In this document: one piece after another, positions 25,331 to 32,406 of the stretch
Layout of the letters: each line of letters begins with the position of its first letter
Numbering within the stretch: position 1 is the first letter of the stretch
NCBI RefSeq assembly: GCF_900101595.1
Contig: NZ_FMYY01000035.1
Span: 1-43,147, forward strand
DNA: 43,147 nt
Origin: Paenibacillus sp. cl123
GTDB lineage: Bacteria > Bacillota > Bacilli > Paenibacillales > NBRC-103111
Reading direction: 5' to 3'
The notes under the pieces: model-generated
The model's input: only the letters and a program-made list of their open reading frames with translations
Told to the model about the DNA's origin: nothing
The model's database searches: none
Translations under genes and position numbers: made by a program

Positions 25331-27286
25331 ATGGCAGGCAATTCAAGGTATGCTTCAGGCGGCAGCCTGAAGGGGTATATCGGCATTTTGGCAGCGCTTG
25401 TAGTGATTGCGGCTGCTGCCGGCGGCCTTTATGTGTGGAAGACCCAATCATTAAAGCACAAGGTAACGGCAAGCAAAGTGCAGACGCTGAAGGAAATCCA
25501 GACCGTTCAAACGCCTCAGGATCAATATGATGTGATCGTGGCCGGAACGGACCCCGAAGGCGTAGCCGCGGCTGTCTCGGCCGCGCGCAACGGACAGAAA
25601 ACGCTGCTGGTTGACGGTCATGACCGCGCCATATTGGGCGGATTGATGACGCTTGGCTGGCTGAACAGTCTGGATATGAATTACGAGCCTGACAAGGGCG
25701 TGCTGCATAAGCGGGAAATTTTGAACAAAGGCATATTCAGCGCCTGGTACAGCAAGATTGAAGGCGATTCCTTCGATGTAGTGACGGCTGCCAACGCGTT
25801 CCACGAGCTCGTAGCCGCACAGCCAAACATTGATGTGCTGCTGAAGGTGAAGTCCATGGAGCCGTTGATGCAGGCGGCAGGAAGCGGACAAGCCGTCGCC
25901 GGACTGAAGCTGACGCTGGCCGACGGGTCGCAGAAAACCGTCAAGGCCGCCTCGGTGATCGATGCGACCCAGGACGCGGATATTGCGGCTGCGGCCGGCG
26001 TGCCGTATACGACTGGCCGTGAGGATTTGGGCGACAAGAAGGCGCGGATGGCGGTGACGCTTGTATTCCGGCTCAAGAATATTACGCCGGATGTGTGGAA
26101 GAAGGTGCAGGAGCGTCTGGAAGGCGACGGAGACGCAGGGACCGGCGCCAACGCGATGAGCGCCTGGGGATACAAGGATATGAAGGATTATCCGCCGGTC
26201 AACAAGGAACGCGTCGCGATGCGGGGCCTGAACATCGGCCGGCAGAACGACAATACGATGCTGATTAACGCGCTTCAAGTGTTCGGTATTGACGGCACCG
26301 ATCCGAAATCGAAGGCGGAAGCCTTCGAGCTGGCGAAAAACGAGCTGCCGCATATCGTCGAATACATGAAGCAGAAATATCCGGAGTTTGCCGGCATCGA
26401 GCTTGACGCCACCGCGCTTGAGCTGTATGTGCGGGAGACCCGCCATATTCAGGGCGAATACCGTCTGAGCATTATCGATGTGCTGGAGAACCGGGATCAA
26501 TGGGACCGCATCGGCTTTGGCGAATATCCGGTCGATATTCAGCGGATTTCGCCGGCCGATACCGGCGCGGTCGTCACCGATCCGAAGCAATATGCGGTGC
26601 CGTTCCGCAGCATCGTGCCGCTGAAGGTGGACGGATTGCTTGTCGTCGGACGGGCAGCCAGCTTTGATACGCTGCCGCATGGCTCCGCCCGCGTTATCCC
26701 TGTCGGCATGGCGGCGGCAGAGGCGGCGGGCGCGGCCGCGAAGATTGCGGCGGACAAGAAGCTTTCGTTCCGGCAGATGGCCGCTTCCAAGGAGGCGATC
26801 GCCGAGCTGCAGGCGGTATTGACAAAGCAGGGCATGGTTCTGAACGAATATACGCTGAAGCCGGAGCCTTTCATGGAGCATAAATCTTATGAAGGCCTGA
26901 AAGCAGCCGTGATGCTGGGGTTGACGACAGGCGGCTACGACAATAATTTCCGTCTGGATGAGAAGAGCAACCAGCAGCGCATGCTGAACATGCTCGAAGG
27001 TATGCGGAAGTTCAAGCCCGAGGCTTTGCCGGGAGCGCCGTCGTCGGCGATCGCCAAGGGGACCGATCCGAAGACGCTGCCGGTAACGCTGGACATCGCC
27101 GCTCATATGTTCGCGCTTCTGCTGAAGGTAGAGGCGACTCCGGAGACGGCTGTTGCAGCGCTGGAGAGCAAGGGCTGGTTTACCAAAGCTTCTGTCGATT
27201 CGATCGCCAATAAGCAGGAATTGACGAACGGCGATACGTATATGCTGATCAAAGACGTTTATCAAGTGTTGAGAAAGCAGCAATAG
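25331..27286 (+). CDS. Membrane-anchored FAD-dependent oxidoreductase
   Basis: The 651-residue protein has an N-terminal membrane segment (about 15-37) that would hold the rest outside the cytoplasm. Next comes a Rossmann-type start (YDVIVAGTDPEGVAAAVSAARNGQKTLLVD), an IDATQDADIAAAAGVPY segment and VDGLLVVGRAASFDTLPHGSARVIPVGMAAAEAAGAAAKIA, all typical of the FAD-dependent oxidoreductase family PF12831. The dinucleotide loop reads GTDPEG, not the usual GGGPAG. The last 65 residues (LDIAAHMFALLLKVEATPETAVAALESKGWF) weakly resemble an SLH-like helical repeat. The ATG has AGAGGTG about 6 nt upstream. The gene stands alone. The substrate is unknown; the anchor is predicted from hydrophobicity only. 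Confidence 0.78.
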   Translation: MAGNSRYASGGSLKGYIGILAALVVIAAAAGGLYVWKTQSLKHKVTASKVQTLKEIQTVQTPQDQYDVIVAGTDPEGVAAAVSAARNGQKTLLVDGHDRAILGGLMTLGWLNSLDMNYEPDKGVLHKREILNKGIFSAWYSKIEGDSFDVVTAANAFHELVAAQPNIDVLLKVKSMEPLMQAAGSGQAVAGLKLTLADGSQKTVKAASVIDATQDADIAAAAGVPYTTGREDLGDKKARMAVTLVFRLKNITPDVWKKVQERLEGDGDAGTGANAMSAWGYKDMKDYPPVNKERVAMRGLNIGRQNDNTMLINALQVFGIDGTDPKSKAEAFELAKNELPHIVEYMKQKYPEFAGIELDATALELYVRETRHIQGEYRLSIIDVLENRDQWDRIGFGEYPVDIQRISPADTGAVVTDPKQYAVPFRSIVPLKVDGLLVVGRAASFDTLPHGSARVIPVGMAAAEAAGAAAKIAADKKLSFRQMAASKEAIAELQAVLTKQGMVLNEYTLKPEPFMEHKSYEGLKAAVMLGLTTGGYDNNFRLDEKSNQQRMLNMLEGMRKFKPEALPGAPSSAIAKGTDPKTLPVTLDIAAHMFALLLKVEATPETAVAALESKGWFTKASVDSIANKQELTNGDTYMLIKDVYQVLRKQQ

Positions 27287-27349
27287 GAGCTTAAGCGAGC
27301 AAGCAAGCTAAGAGGCTATTTCCCTATGCTGAACTGAGCCTTGACATTG

Positions 27350-27404
27350 AAACAGCGACGGCCAAGGACGAGAATATAATGTCCCGGACTGTCGCTGTTT
27401 TTTT
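27350..27404 (+). terminator. Intrinsic terminator after the FAD oxidoreductase
   Basis: AAACAGCGAC pairs with GTCGCTGTTT, with weaker inner pairing, followed by a run of seven T. Classic intrinsic terminator. Confidence 0.9.
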
Positions 27405-27520
27405 GAACTGATTTTGCGCTTCCGCATCCATGAGACCGATGAATTCCCGGATCGGCTGTCGTCTATATAAACGAAGGCATTCATAAACACAAACTAATTT
27501 GACAAAGAGGTGTTTTGAAA

Positions 27521-27937
27521 ATGGCATTAACGTCCGCGTTCACGAGCTTCAACCTGCCTGTAAAAAACGTAGAACAATCGAAAGCGTTCTTCACCGGACT
27601 CGGATTCGAGCTCAACCCGCAATTCCCCGAGAACGAAAATTCGGTGGCTATTGTGATCGGCGACAACCTGCAGGTTATGCTGATCAATCAAGCATTTTTT
27701 AATACGCTCACGGAGAAGGAATCCGTCGATACGAGCAAGTATGCGCAGATGACGATCGCATTGGCTTTCGAGAGCCGGGAAAGGGTCGATGAAATCGTGA
27801 ATACCGCGGTCTCCTTGGGCGGGAAATTGCACGCTGAACCTGAAGACTATGGGTCCATGTATCATTGGGGCTTCGTGGACTTGGACGGCCATCTGTGGGC
27901 CATTAACTGCATGAACATGGATGCGGCACAGGGCTAA
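27521..27937 (+). CDS. VOC-fold (glyoxalase/bleomycin-resistance type) protein
   Basis: The 138-residue protein opens ALTSAFTSFNLPVKNVEQSKAFFTGLGFELNPQFP, the beta-alpha-beta pattern of vicinal-oxygen-chelate proteins. It ends with GSMYHWGFVDLDGHLWAINCMNM, the second half of the fold. Members include glyoxalases, dioxygenases and resistance proteins, so the substrate cannot be told. The ATG at 27521 has AAAGAGGTG about 11 nt upstream; a TTG two codons earlier is an alternative. It is a single-gene unit flanked by terminators. Confidence 0.85.
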   Translation: MALTSAFTSFNLPVKNVEQSKAFFTGLGFELNPQFPENENSVAIVIGDNLQVMLINQAFFNTLTEKESVDTSKYAQMTIALAFESRERVDEIVNTAVSLGGKLHAEPEDYGSMYHWGFVDLDGHLWAINCMNMDAAQG

Positions 27938-27983
27938 GGCTAACGGTGAGCATCAACGTTGCTGCGGAAGCCGCTCGATGCAG

Positions 27984-28029
27984 ACCAAGCCAAAGAGCGG
28001 GTCCTTAAGGACTCGCTCTTTGGCTTGGT
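27984..28029. terminator. Long bidirectional hairpin between VOC gene and haem operon
   Basis: ACCAAGCCAAAGAGCG and CGCTCTTTGGCTTGGT pair perfectly, continued by GTCC/GGAC around a TTAA loop. It lies between the convergent VOC gene and the minus-strand haem-uptake operon. Confidence 0.85.
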
Positions 28030-28060
28030 TGGCTTATGTCCGGCGCAAAGGTCGGGGCCG

Positions 28061-28399
28061 TCAGCTGGCTGTAGCGGAAGCGTCGCCCGTTGCGATCGGA
28101 TGACGGACGATTTTGACTTCGTAGAACGTAATTTTATTCGAGATAATATATTCGGGTGTACTCCGGTGGGCATGGGATTCGCGGAATGCTTCGCTTTTGG
28201 TCCAGGCCGCGAAGTCATCGCGCGAATTCCAGCGGGTAACGACGCTGACCTCGTCATACTCCTTCGTATTTTCAGTCAGGTGAACCTCCAGACCGAGAAA
28301 GCCGTCCATATACTCAACCTTGCCTACTTTATCGAAACGCTCGATCAGCTTGTGGGCTTCGCCTTTTGTAATTTGTGAAGTGTTGGTTACGATAATCAT
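28061..28399 (-). CDS. Possible separate product: IsdG-type mono-oxygenase from internal start
   Basis: This is the same frame as the C-terminal part of the fusion, read from the internal ATG at 28399. A perfect AAGGAGG lies 8 nt upstream, a better site than many true starts in the window. It would give a stand-alone 112-residue enzyme, the normal IsdG length. Expression of fused and free forms together is inference. Confidence 0.55.
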   Translation of the reverse strand: MIIVTNTSQITKGEAHKLIERFDKVGKVEYMDGFLGLEVHLTENTKEYDEVSVVTRWNSRDDFAAWTKSEAFRESHAHRSTPEYIISNKITFYEVKIVRHPIATGDASATAS

Positions 28400-29257
28400 C
28401 GTAGTTTCCTCCTTGGATGGGGGGGCGGGTTTGACCGGGATAATGACCGGGTAGCCGTCCTCGAATTTGACTTTCGCGTGAATCTGGTAAATCTCGTACA
28501 AAAACCGGCTGGTCAGCATGCTCTGAGGTTCCCCTGTCTGAACCACCTTGCCCCGCTTCATCGCAATCATATGATGGCAGTACGCGGCGGCCTGCTGAAG
28601 GTCGTGCAGCACCATCACGATCGTCAGGCCGTAGTCGCGGTTGATCGATTGCAGCATCTCCATCACATCGAGCTGATGAGCCATGTCCAGGTAGGTCGTC
28701 GGTTCGTCCAGCAGAAGAATATTCGTCTGTTGCGCGAGTGCCATGGCAATCCGGGCCTTTTGCTGCTCACCTCCCGATAAAGTTTGAAACATCCGGTCCG
28801 CGTTGCGCGCGGTGCCGGTCACATTCAGAGCCCAATCCACGATCTCATGATCGGCGGCTCTCATCGGCTCGAACAGCCGTTTGTGGGGCGAACGCCCGTA
28901 GGCTACAAGTTCGCGCACAGTGAGCTCGGGCAGATGACCCTTCGATTGGGTCAGCATGGCGATCGTTTGCGCAAATTGCAGCGCAGGGTACGCTTGGACG
29001 GGACGTCCCTGCACAGAAACCTCGCCGCTGTCCGGCCGTTGAAGCCGGGTGATGAGCCTCAGCAGGGTGGACTTCCCGGAGCCGTTCGGCCCGACGATCG
29101 CTGTCATCTTCCCGCCTGGAATCTGCACGGACAGATCCTGCAGTCCGAAGGGACCGAGCTGAAGCTTCAGCCGTCTGGCTTCGATGGCAGGCTCATCTGC
29201 GGATTGGGTTTGGATATGCGTCCCTGCCGGCGCTGCAGTCTGTCTTAGTGCGTTCAT
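28061..29257 (-). CDS. Haem ABC transporter ATPase fused to IsdG-type haem mono-oxygenase
   Basis: The 398-residue frame joins two proteins. Residues 1-280 are an iron/haem-uptake ABC ATPase (FecE/FhuC type) with Walker A GPNGSGKST (56-64), signature LSGGEQQKARIAMALAQQ and Walker B ILLLDEPTTYLD. Residues 287-398 match IsdG/IsdI haem-degrading mono-oxygenases. Asn292, Trp352 and His362 correspond one-to-one to the IsdG catalytic residues Asn7, Trp67 and His77. IsdG opens the haem ring to free iron in the cytoplasm. The second part has its own ATG (28399) with AAGGAGG 8 nt upstream, so it can also be translated alone. The junction lies beside a run of seven G on the plus strand (28419-28425). 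The start overlaps the permease stop by 4 nt. Confidence 0.88.
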   Translation of the reverse strand: MNALRQTAAPAGTHIQTQSADEPAIEARRLKLQLGPFGLQDLSVQIPGGKMTAIVGPNGSGKSTLLRLITRLQRPDSGEVSVQGRPVQAYPALQFAQTIAMLTQSKGHLPELTVRELVAYGRSPHKRLFEPMRAADHEIVDWALNVTGTARNADRMFQTLSGGEQQKARIAMALAQQTNILLLDEPTTYLDMAHQLDVMEMLQSINRDYGLTIVMVLHDLQQAAAYCHHMIAMKRGKVVQTGEPQSMLTSRFLYEIYQIHAKVKFEDGYPVIIPVKPAPPSKEETTMIIVTNTSQITKGEAHKLIERFDKVGKVEYMDGFLGLEVHLTENTKEYDEVSVVTRWNSRDDFAAWTKSEAFRESHAHRSTPEYIISNKITFYEVKIVRHPIATGDASATAS

Positions 29258-30252
29258 CCCGACATCCCCCGTTTCTTCAGCAAATATAGAAAGAATGGCG
29301 CGCCAAGCACGGCCAGCAAAATGCCAACCGGCAGCTCAATCGGATCGAAAGCCGAACGGGCGGCCGTATCGGCGAGTACGACCAAGGCCGCTCCGCCCGC
29401 TATCGACAGGGGGAGCAGAAACCGGTAGTCGTCGCCGACGAGCAGTCTGACAGCATGAGGCACGACAAGTCCAACGAAGCCGACGAGACCGGCGACACTG
29501 ACCGCGGCTCCCGCGAGCAGCGAAGAAAGTACGATGATAAGCAGCCGCTGCAGCTCAACCTTCTGCCCGAGCAGTCTGGACTCGTCGTCTCCGAGCAGCA
29601 GCAGGTTCGCCGGCTTGATAGCAAGCAGGGAGAGAGCAAGTCCGGCGATGGCATAAGGAGCCATGAACGACAGATGATGCCAGCTGCGGCCGCTCAGGCC
29701 GCCCGCGAGCCAGGGCAGCACTGCCTGAACTCGGTCGCTGTACACGACCATCAGCCCGTTGGTGACGGCGCCCAGCAGCGCATTGACGGCGACGCCGGCC
29801 AGCACGATCTTCAGCGGGGAAGAGCCCCGGTCCCATGCCAGCAAATAAATGCACAGCGAGGCGGCGAGCGCGCCGGCGAAGGCCAGCGCCGGCAGCAGGT
29901 AGCTGAACTGCGGGAAGACGATCATCGCCAAAATGGCAGCCAGCCCTCCGCCGGCGGACACTCCGACGATGCCCGGATCGGCCAGCGGGTTCTTCATGAC
30001 GCCTTGCAGAAGGGCGCCGGAGGCAGCCAGACAGGCCCCGACGAGCAGGCCGATCAACACCCTGGGCATTCGGAGGTTCATAATGATCTTCTGATGCAGC
30101 GGATCGCCGCCTGCGCTCAGCGCTTCCCAGATATCGCGCAGCGAGATGGGCACAGAGCCGTAGGTCAAGCCGGAGCAGGCTGCGACAAACAAAAGCAGCG
30201 GGGCGATGATGAACGCCCATTTTCGGCGAAGTCTGCGTTGTTCGAGATTCAT
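29254..30252 (-). CDS. Haem/iron-siderophore ABC transporter permease (FecCD family)
   Basis: The 332-residue polytopic protein (about ten membrane segments) has the family stretches LRMPRVLIGLLVGACLAASGALLQGVMKNPLADPGIVGVSAGGG, LAGVAVNALLGA and VAGLVGFVGLVVPHAVRLLVG. It forms the membrane channel of the minus-strand importer with the upstream lipoprotein and the downstream ATPase fusion. Its stop overlaps the ATPase start (ATGA), and it starts 4 nt after the lipoprotein stop. Confidence 0.93.
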   Translation of the reverse strand: MNLEQRRLRRKWAFIIAPLLLFVAACSGLTYGSVPISLRDIWEALSAGGDPLHQKIIMNLRMPRVLIGLLVGACLAASGALLQGVMKNPLADPGIVGVSAGGGLAAILAMIVFPQFSYLLPALAFAGALAASLCIYLLAWDRGSSPLKIVLAGVAVNALLGAVTNGLMVVYSDRVQAVLPWLAGGLSGRSWHHLSFMAPYAIAGLALSLLAIKPANLLLLGDDESRLLGQKVELQRLLIIVLSSLLAGAAVSVAGLVGFVGLVVPHAVRLLVGDDYRFLLPLSIAGGAALVVLADTAARSAFDPIELPVGILLAVLGAPFFLYLLKKRGMSG

Positions 30253-30256
30253 CGGT

Positions 30257-31213
30257 TTACTTCACCGTTTGCAGCAGCTTGCCGAGCAGCTCGAGCGCTT
30301 CGATTACCCGCGTCCCGGGGTTCGTACCGAACAGGTCGGCGGGCAGCACCTCAACCCGCTTGTTTTTCACCGCGTCCAGACTGCTCCAGGCTGCATTCTG
30401 CTCCATTTCTTTCATGAAGCCATCCTTCACCTGATCGGGATTCGCATGGCTCATCAATAGAACAAGCTGAGGGTTGGATTGCACAATTTTCTCCGTATTG
30501 AGCTGCGCATATTGGGGGTAGCTCTCCAGCTTCGGATAATCGGCCGCGATATTGTCTCCGCCGGCTTTCACGAGAAGGTCGCCGCTAAGCGAGTTGTTCA
30601 GCGCCGCCATATACGTGCCGGGAGCTCCGTAGACGAGCAGCACCCGGGGACGGGCGGCGCCATCCTTGGGGGCGAGGGCGAGAAGCTTGTCGTCCAGCCG
30701 CTTGATCAGCTCGGCGGCCTTTGCTTCCCGCTGCAGCAGCTGGCCGAGAAGCTGAATCTGCTTCTTGATATCGTCGATGGAATTAGCCGATGAGAGCACG
30801 ACCTTGGAGCCAAGCGCCTCAAGCGACGGGATATCCTTGGCGTTCATCGGGTAATTGCCGAGCACGACATCGGGACTGAGCAAAGCGATTTTCTCCAGAT
30901 CGATGCCGTGGGCCGTACCCACCTGCACAGCTTTCTCGGCATCTTTCACGGGTACGGGGGAAGCAGAGGTCGGTCTTCCGGTAACTTCTGCTCCAAGCGC
31001 ATATACAATATCCAGCTCTCCGCTGCTCAGCGCAACGATGGAGCGGGGCGCCTGATTGAAGACGACGCTTCTTCCGGCGAAGTCCTGTACGGTGACAGCT
31101 TGAGCCCGGGCGGCCGCAGCGGGAGCTCCGTCGCCAGCGCCCGGGGACTGGCTGCAGCCCGCAACAAGCAAGAGGGCCAGAGCGGAGCTTAGCCATGCCG
31201 CTTTGTTCATCAT
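30257..31213 (-). CDS. Haem/iron ABC transporter substrate-binding lipoprotein
   Basis: The 318-residue protein has a lipoprotein signal ending VAGCSQ (Cys20) and the FepB/BtuF-type binding fold (periplasmic-binding family 2): PRSIVALSSGELDIVYALGAEVTGRPTS, DLEKIALLSPDVVLGNY, LLVYGAPGTYMAAL, GDLLVKAGGDNIAAD. It delivers ligand to the permease encoded next. AGGAGG lies about 11 nt before the first of two adjacent ATGs. Haem as ligand is inferred from the operon, which ends in an IsdG domain. Confidence 0.87.
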   Translation of the reverse strand: MMNKAAWLSSALALLLVAGCSQSPGAGDGAPAAAARAQAVTVQDFAGRSVVFNQAPRSIVALSSGELDIVYALGAEVTGRPTSASPVPVKDAEKAVQVGTAHGIDLEKIALLSPDVVLGNYPMNAKDIPSLEALGSKVVLSSANSIDDIKKQIQLLGQLLQREAKAAELIKRLDDKLLALAPKDGAARPRVLLVYGAPGTYMAALNNSLSGDLLVKAGGDNIAADYPKLESYPQYAQLNTEKIVQSNPQLVLLMSHANPDQVKDGFMKEMEQNAAWSSLDAVKNKRVEVLPADLFGTNPGTRVIEALELLGKLLQTVK

Positions 31214-31313
31214 GGGTCGAGAGTCCTCCTGACAATGGTTTTAACGATTGCGCAGGCATGGGCTGGGCAATCGAGGATGGTGAATGAATGGTGATGGGCA
31301 ACTTGCACATTGA

Positions 31314-31343
31314 ATAATAATTGAGAATGAATATCAATGTCAA
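31314..31343 (-). promoter_or_regulatory. Minus-strand promoter of the haem import operon with embedded Fur box
   Basis: On the minus strand TTGACA, an 18-nt spacer and TATTAT form a near-consensus sigma-A promoter. The 19-nt Fur site (31323-31341) fills the spacer, so iron-bound Fur would block RNA polymerase directly. Confidence 0.8.
31323..31341. promoter_or_regulatory. Fur box 1
   Basis: GAGAATGAATATCAATGTC matches 15 of 19 bases of the classic Fur consensus GATAATGATTATCATTATC. It overlaps the promoter of the minus-strand haem operon. Confidence 0.8.
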
Positions 31344-31401
31344 CAACAATTTTGGAATGATTACCCAGAATGGGAGAAGTAAACAATTTTTCTTGAAACG
31401 G

Positions 31402-31431
31402 TTGACATTTTCCAATGGCTTGAACTATCAT
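31402..31431 (+). promoter_or_regulatory. Consensus sigma-A promoter upstream of the plus haem operon
   Basis: Perfect TTGACA, an 18-nt spacer and TATCAT (5/6). A transcript starting near 31439 would meet the hairpin/T-run at 31502-31525 after about 85 nt, before reaching the NEAT gene. Confidence 0.6.
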
Positions 31432-31501
31432 GAACCCGATGCCGATGACCCGATGGTGAAGAACTCGATGTCAAAGAACCCGATGCTGAAAATGGAAGCC
31501 G

Positions 31502-31525
31502 GACGCAATCAGAAGCGTCTTTTTT
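31502..31525 (+). terminator. Short hairpin with six T before Fur box 2
   Basis: GACGC and GCGTC flank an 8-nt loop and are followed directly by TTTTTT. The stem is short, so it may be a weak terminator or attenuator. Confidence 0.5.
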
Positions 31526-31538
31526 AAGAGATTTAATT

Positions 31539-31557
31539 GAGAATGATAATCATTGTC
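31539..31557. promoter_or_regulatory. Fur box 2
   Basis: GAGAATGATAATCATTGTC matches 16 of 19 bases of the Fur consensus. It lies 57 nt before the first NEAT gene of the plus-strand operon and contains a GATAAT that could serve as a -10. Confidence 0.85.
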
Positions 31558-31613
31558 TCGTTTCTCGCGAGTTGAAAAGCCGGAGCGACGGACACAGGAG
31601 GAGAAAGAGAATC

Positions 31614-32405
31614 ATGCTGTTTTGGAAAAAGAAGCTGCGGGAATCCATGCTGGCCTTTTCCCTGCTGGTGGCTGTTCAGGCGCTGGAACTGTGGACCGTT
31701 CCTTCGGGGCAGGCTGCTTCCGCCTTGGCGGACGGGACGCATACGGTCAGCTATGTCATTACGAAGGCCGAAAATGACTCGGTATCCATGGCCAACGATT
31801 ATTTTGAAAAGCCGGCTGCTTTGACGGTGAAAAACGGGGATATTACGGCCCGGATTCAGCTGAATCACAGCAAATGGATTACGGTGTTCAAGACCGCTGC
31901 GGGCGGGGAGTTTTCTGACGCCAAGGTTGTCGGCAGCGACAAGGACGAGGACACACGGATCGTGCAGTTCAAAATCGAGGATCTGAGCAAGCCGCTGCTT
32001 TCTAAAATTCACGTGACGGTGCCGGATATCGACTACGACCATGATTATACGATCCGGTTTGTATTCGACCAGAAAACGCTGAAAAGTACGGGGGCTGCGC
32101 TAGCGGAGAAACAGACGGGGGAGGGAGCGAAAAGCGGCTCGGGCGTTAATGCCGCCGCCCAGGGAACGAAGCCGGAAGGCGCGGCCGCTGCCGTCAAAAA
32201 ACCTGCGGCAGCCGAAGCTTCAACGGTAGCCGGCTCAGGCTCCGAGAAGAGCCAAGCGGGCGCACAATCTTCCTCCGGCGGACCGCCTGCGGCTGCAGCT
32301 GCGCTGAATCCGGCGACCGGGGACGAGGCTCCGCTGGCGACGCTGTTTGGGCTGCTTTCGGCATCGGGTTTATATATCGCTTATCGACTGAGAAAGGGGC
32401 ATTAG
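31614..32405 (+). CDS. NEAT-domain haem-binding protein with NPATG sortase B signal
   Basis: NEAT domains bind haem and pass it between surface proteins. The 263-residue protein has a signal peptide (1-35) and one NEAT domain (about 37-155). The lip sequence is SVSMANDYFEKPA and the haem-ligand motif is YDHDY (Tyr141, Tyr145). An Ala/Gly/Ser-rich linker leads to a C-terminal sorting signal: NPATG (232-236), a hydrophobic stretch and RLRKGH. NPKTG is the signal recognised by Bacillus anthracis sortase B on IsdC, so this protein is the probable IsdC counterpart and substrate of the sortase at 41916. AGGAGGAG lies about 9 nt before the ATG; the frame opens earlier at 31572. It is the first gene of the operon. 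Confidence 0.9.
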   Translation: MLFWKKKLRESMLAFSLLVAVQALELWTVPSGQAASALADGTHTVSYVITKAENDSVSMANDYFEKPAALTVKNGDITARIQLNHSKWITVFKTAAGGEFSDAKVVGSDKDEDTRIVQFKIEDLSKPLLSKIHVTVPDIDYDHDYTIRFVFDQKTLKSTGAALAEKQTGEGAKSGSGVNAAAQGTKPEGAAAAVKKPAAAEASTVAGSGSEKSQAGAQSSSGGPPAAAAALNPATGDEAPLATLFGLLSASGLYIAYRLRKGH

Positions 32406-32406
32406 C

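Larger units (their letters stand above)
31214..31613. promoter_or_regulatory. Divergent Fur-controlled intergenic region
   Basis: The 400-nt region separates the two haem operons. It holds a minus-strand promoter with a Fur box in its spacer, a plus-strand consensus promoter, a short repeat tract, a small hairpin with six T, and a second Fur box before the plus operon; each is listed separately. The four-fold repeat GA(A)CCCGATG lies about 31432-31490. A 67-codon frame (31327-31527) is probably not a gene: it has no ribosome site and a promoter lies inside it. Confidence 0.7.

Noticed and set aside
25451..27283. 610-codon minus-strand frame opposite the FAD oxidoreductase
   Set aside because: The plus-strand frame has recognisable FAD-binding motifs; this is its shadow.
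28385..28403. Fur-like palindrome at the IsdG internal start (ACGATGATTATCGT)
   Set aside because: Only about 13 of 19 bases match the Fur consensus and it overlaps coding and start codon; three better sites exist in the locus.
31327..31527. 67-codon frame between the two haem operons
   Set aside because: No ribosome site, promoter elements lie within it, and the repetitive NPMxK stretch is due to a short DNA repeat.
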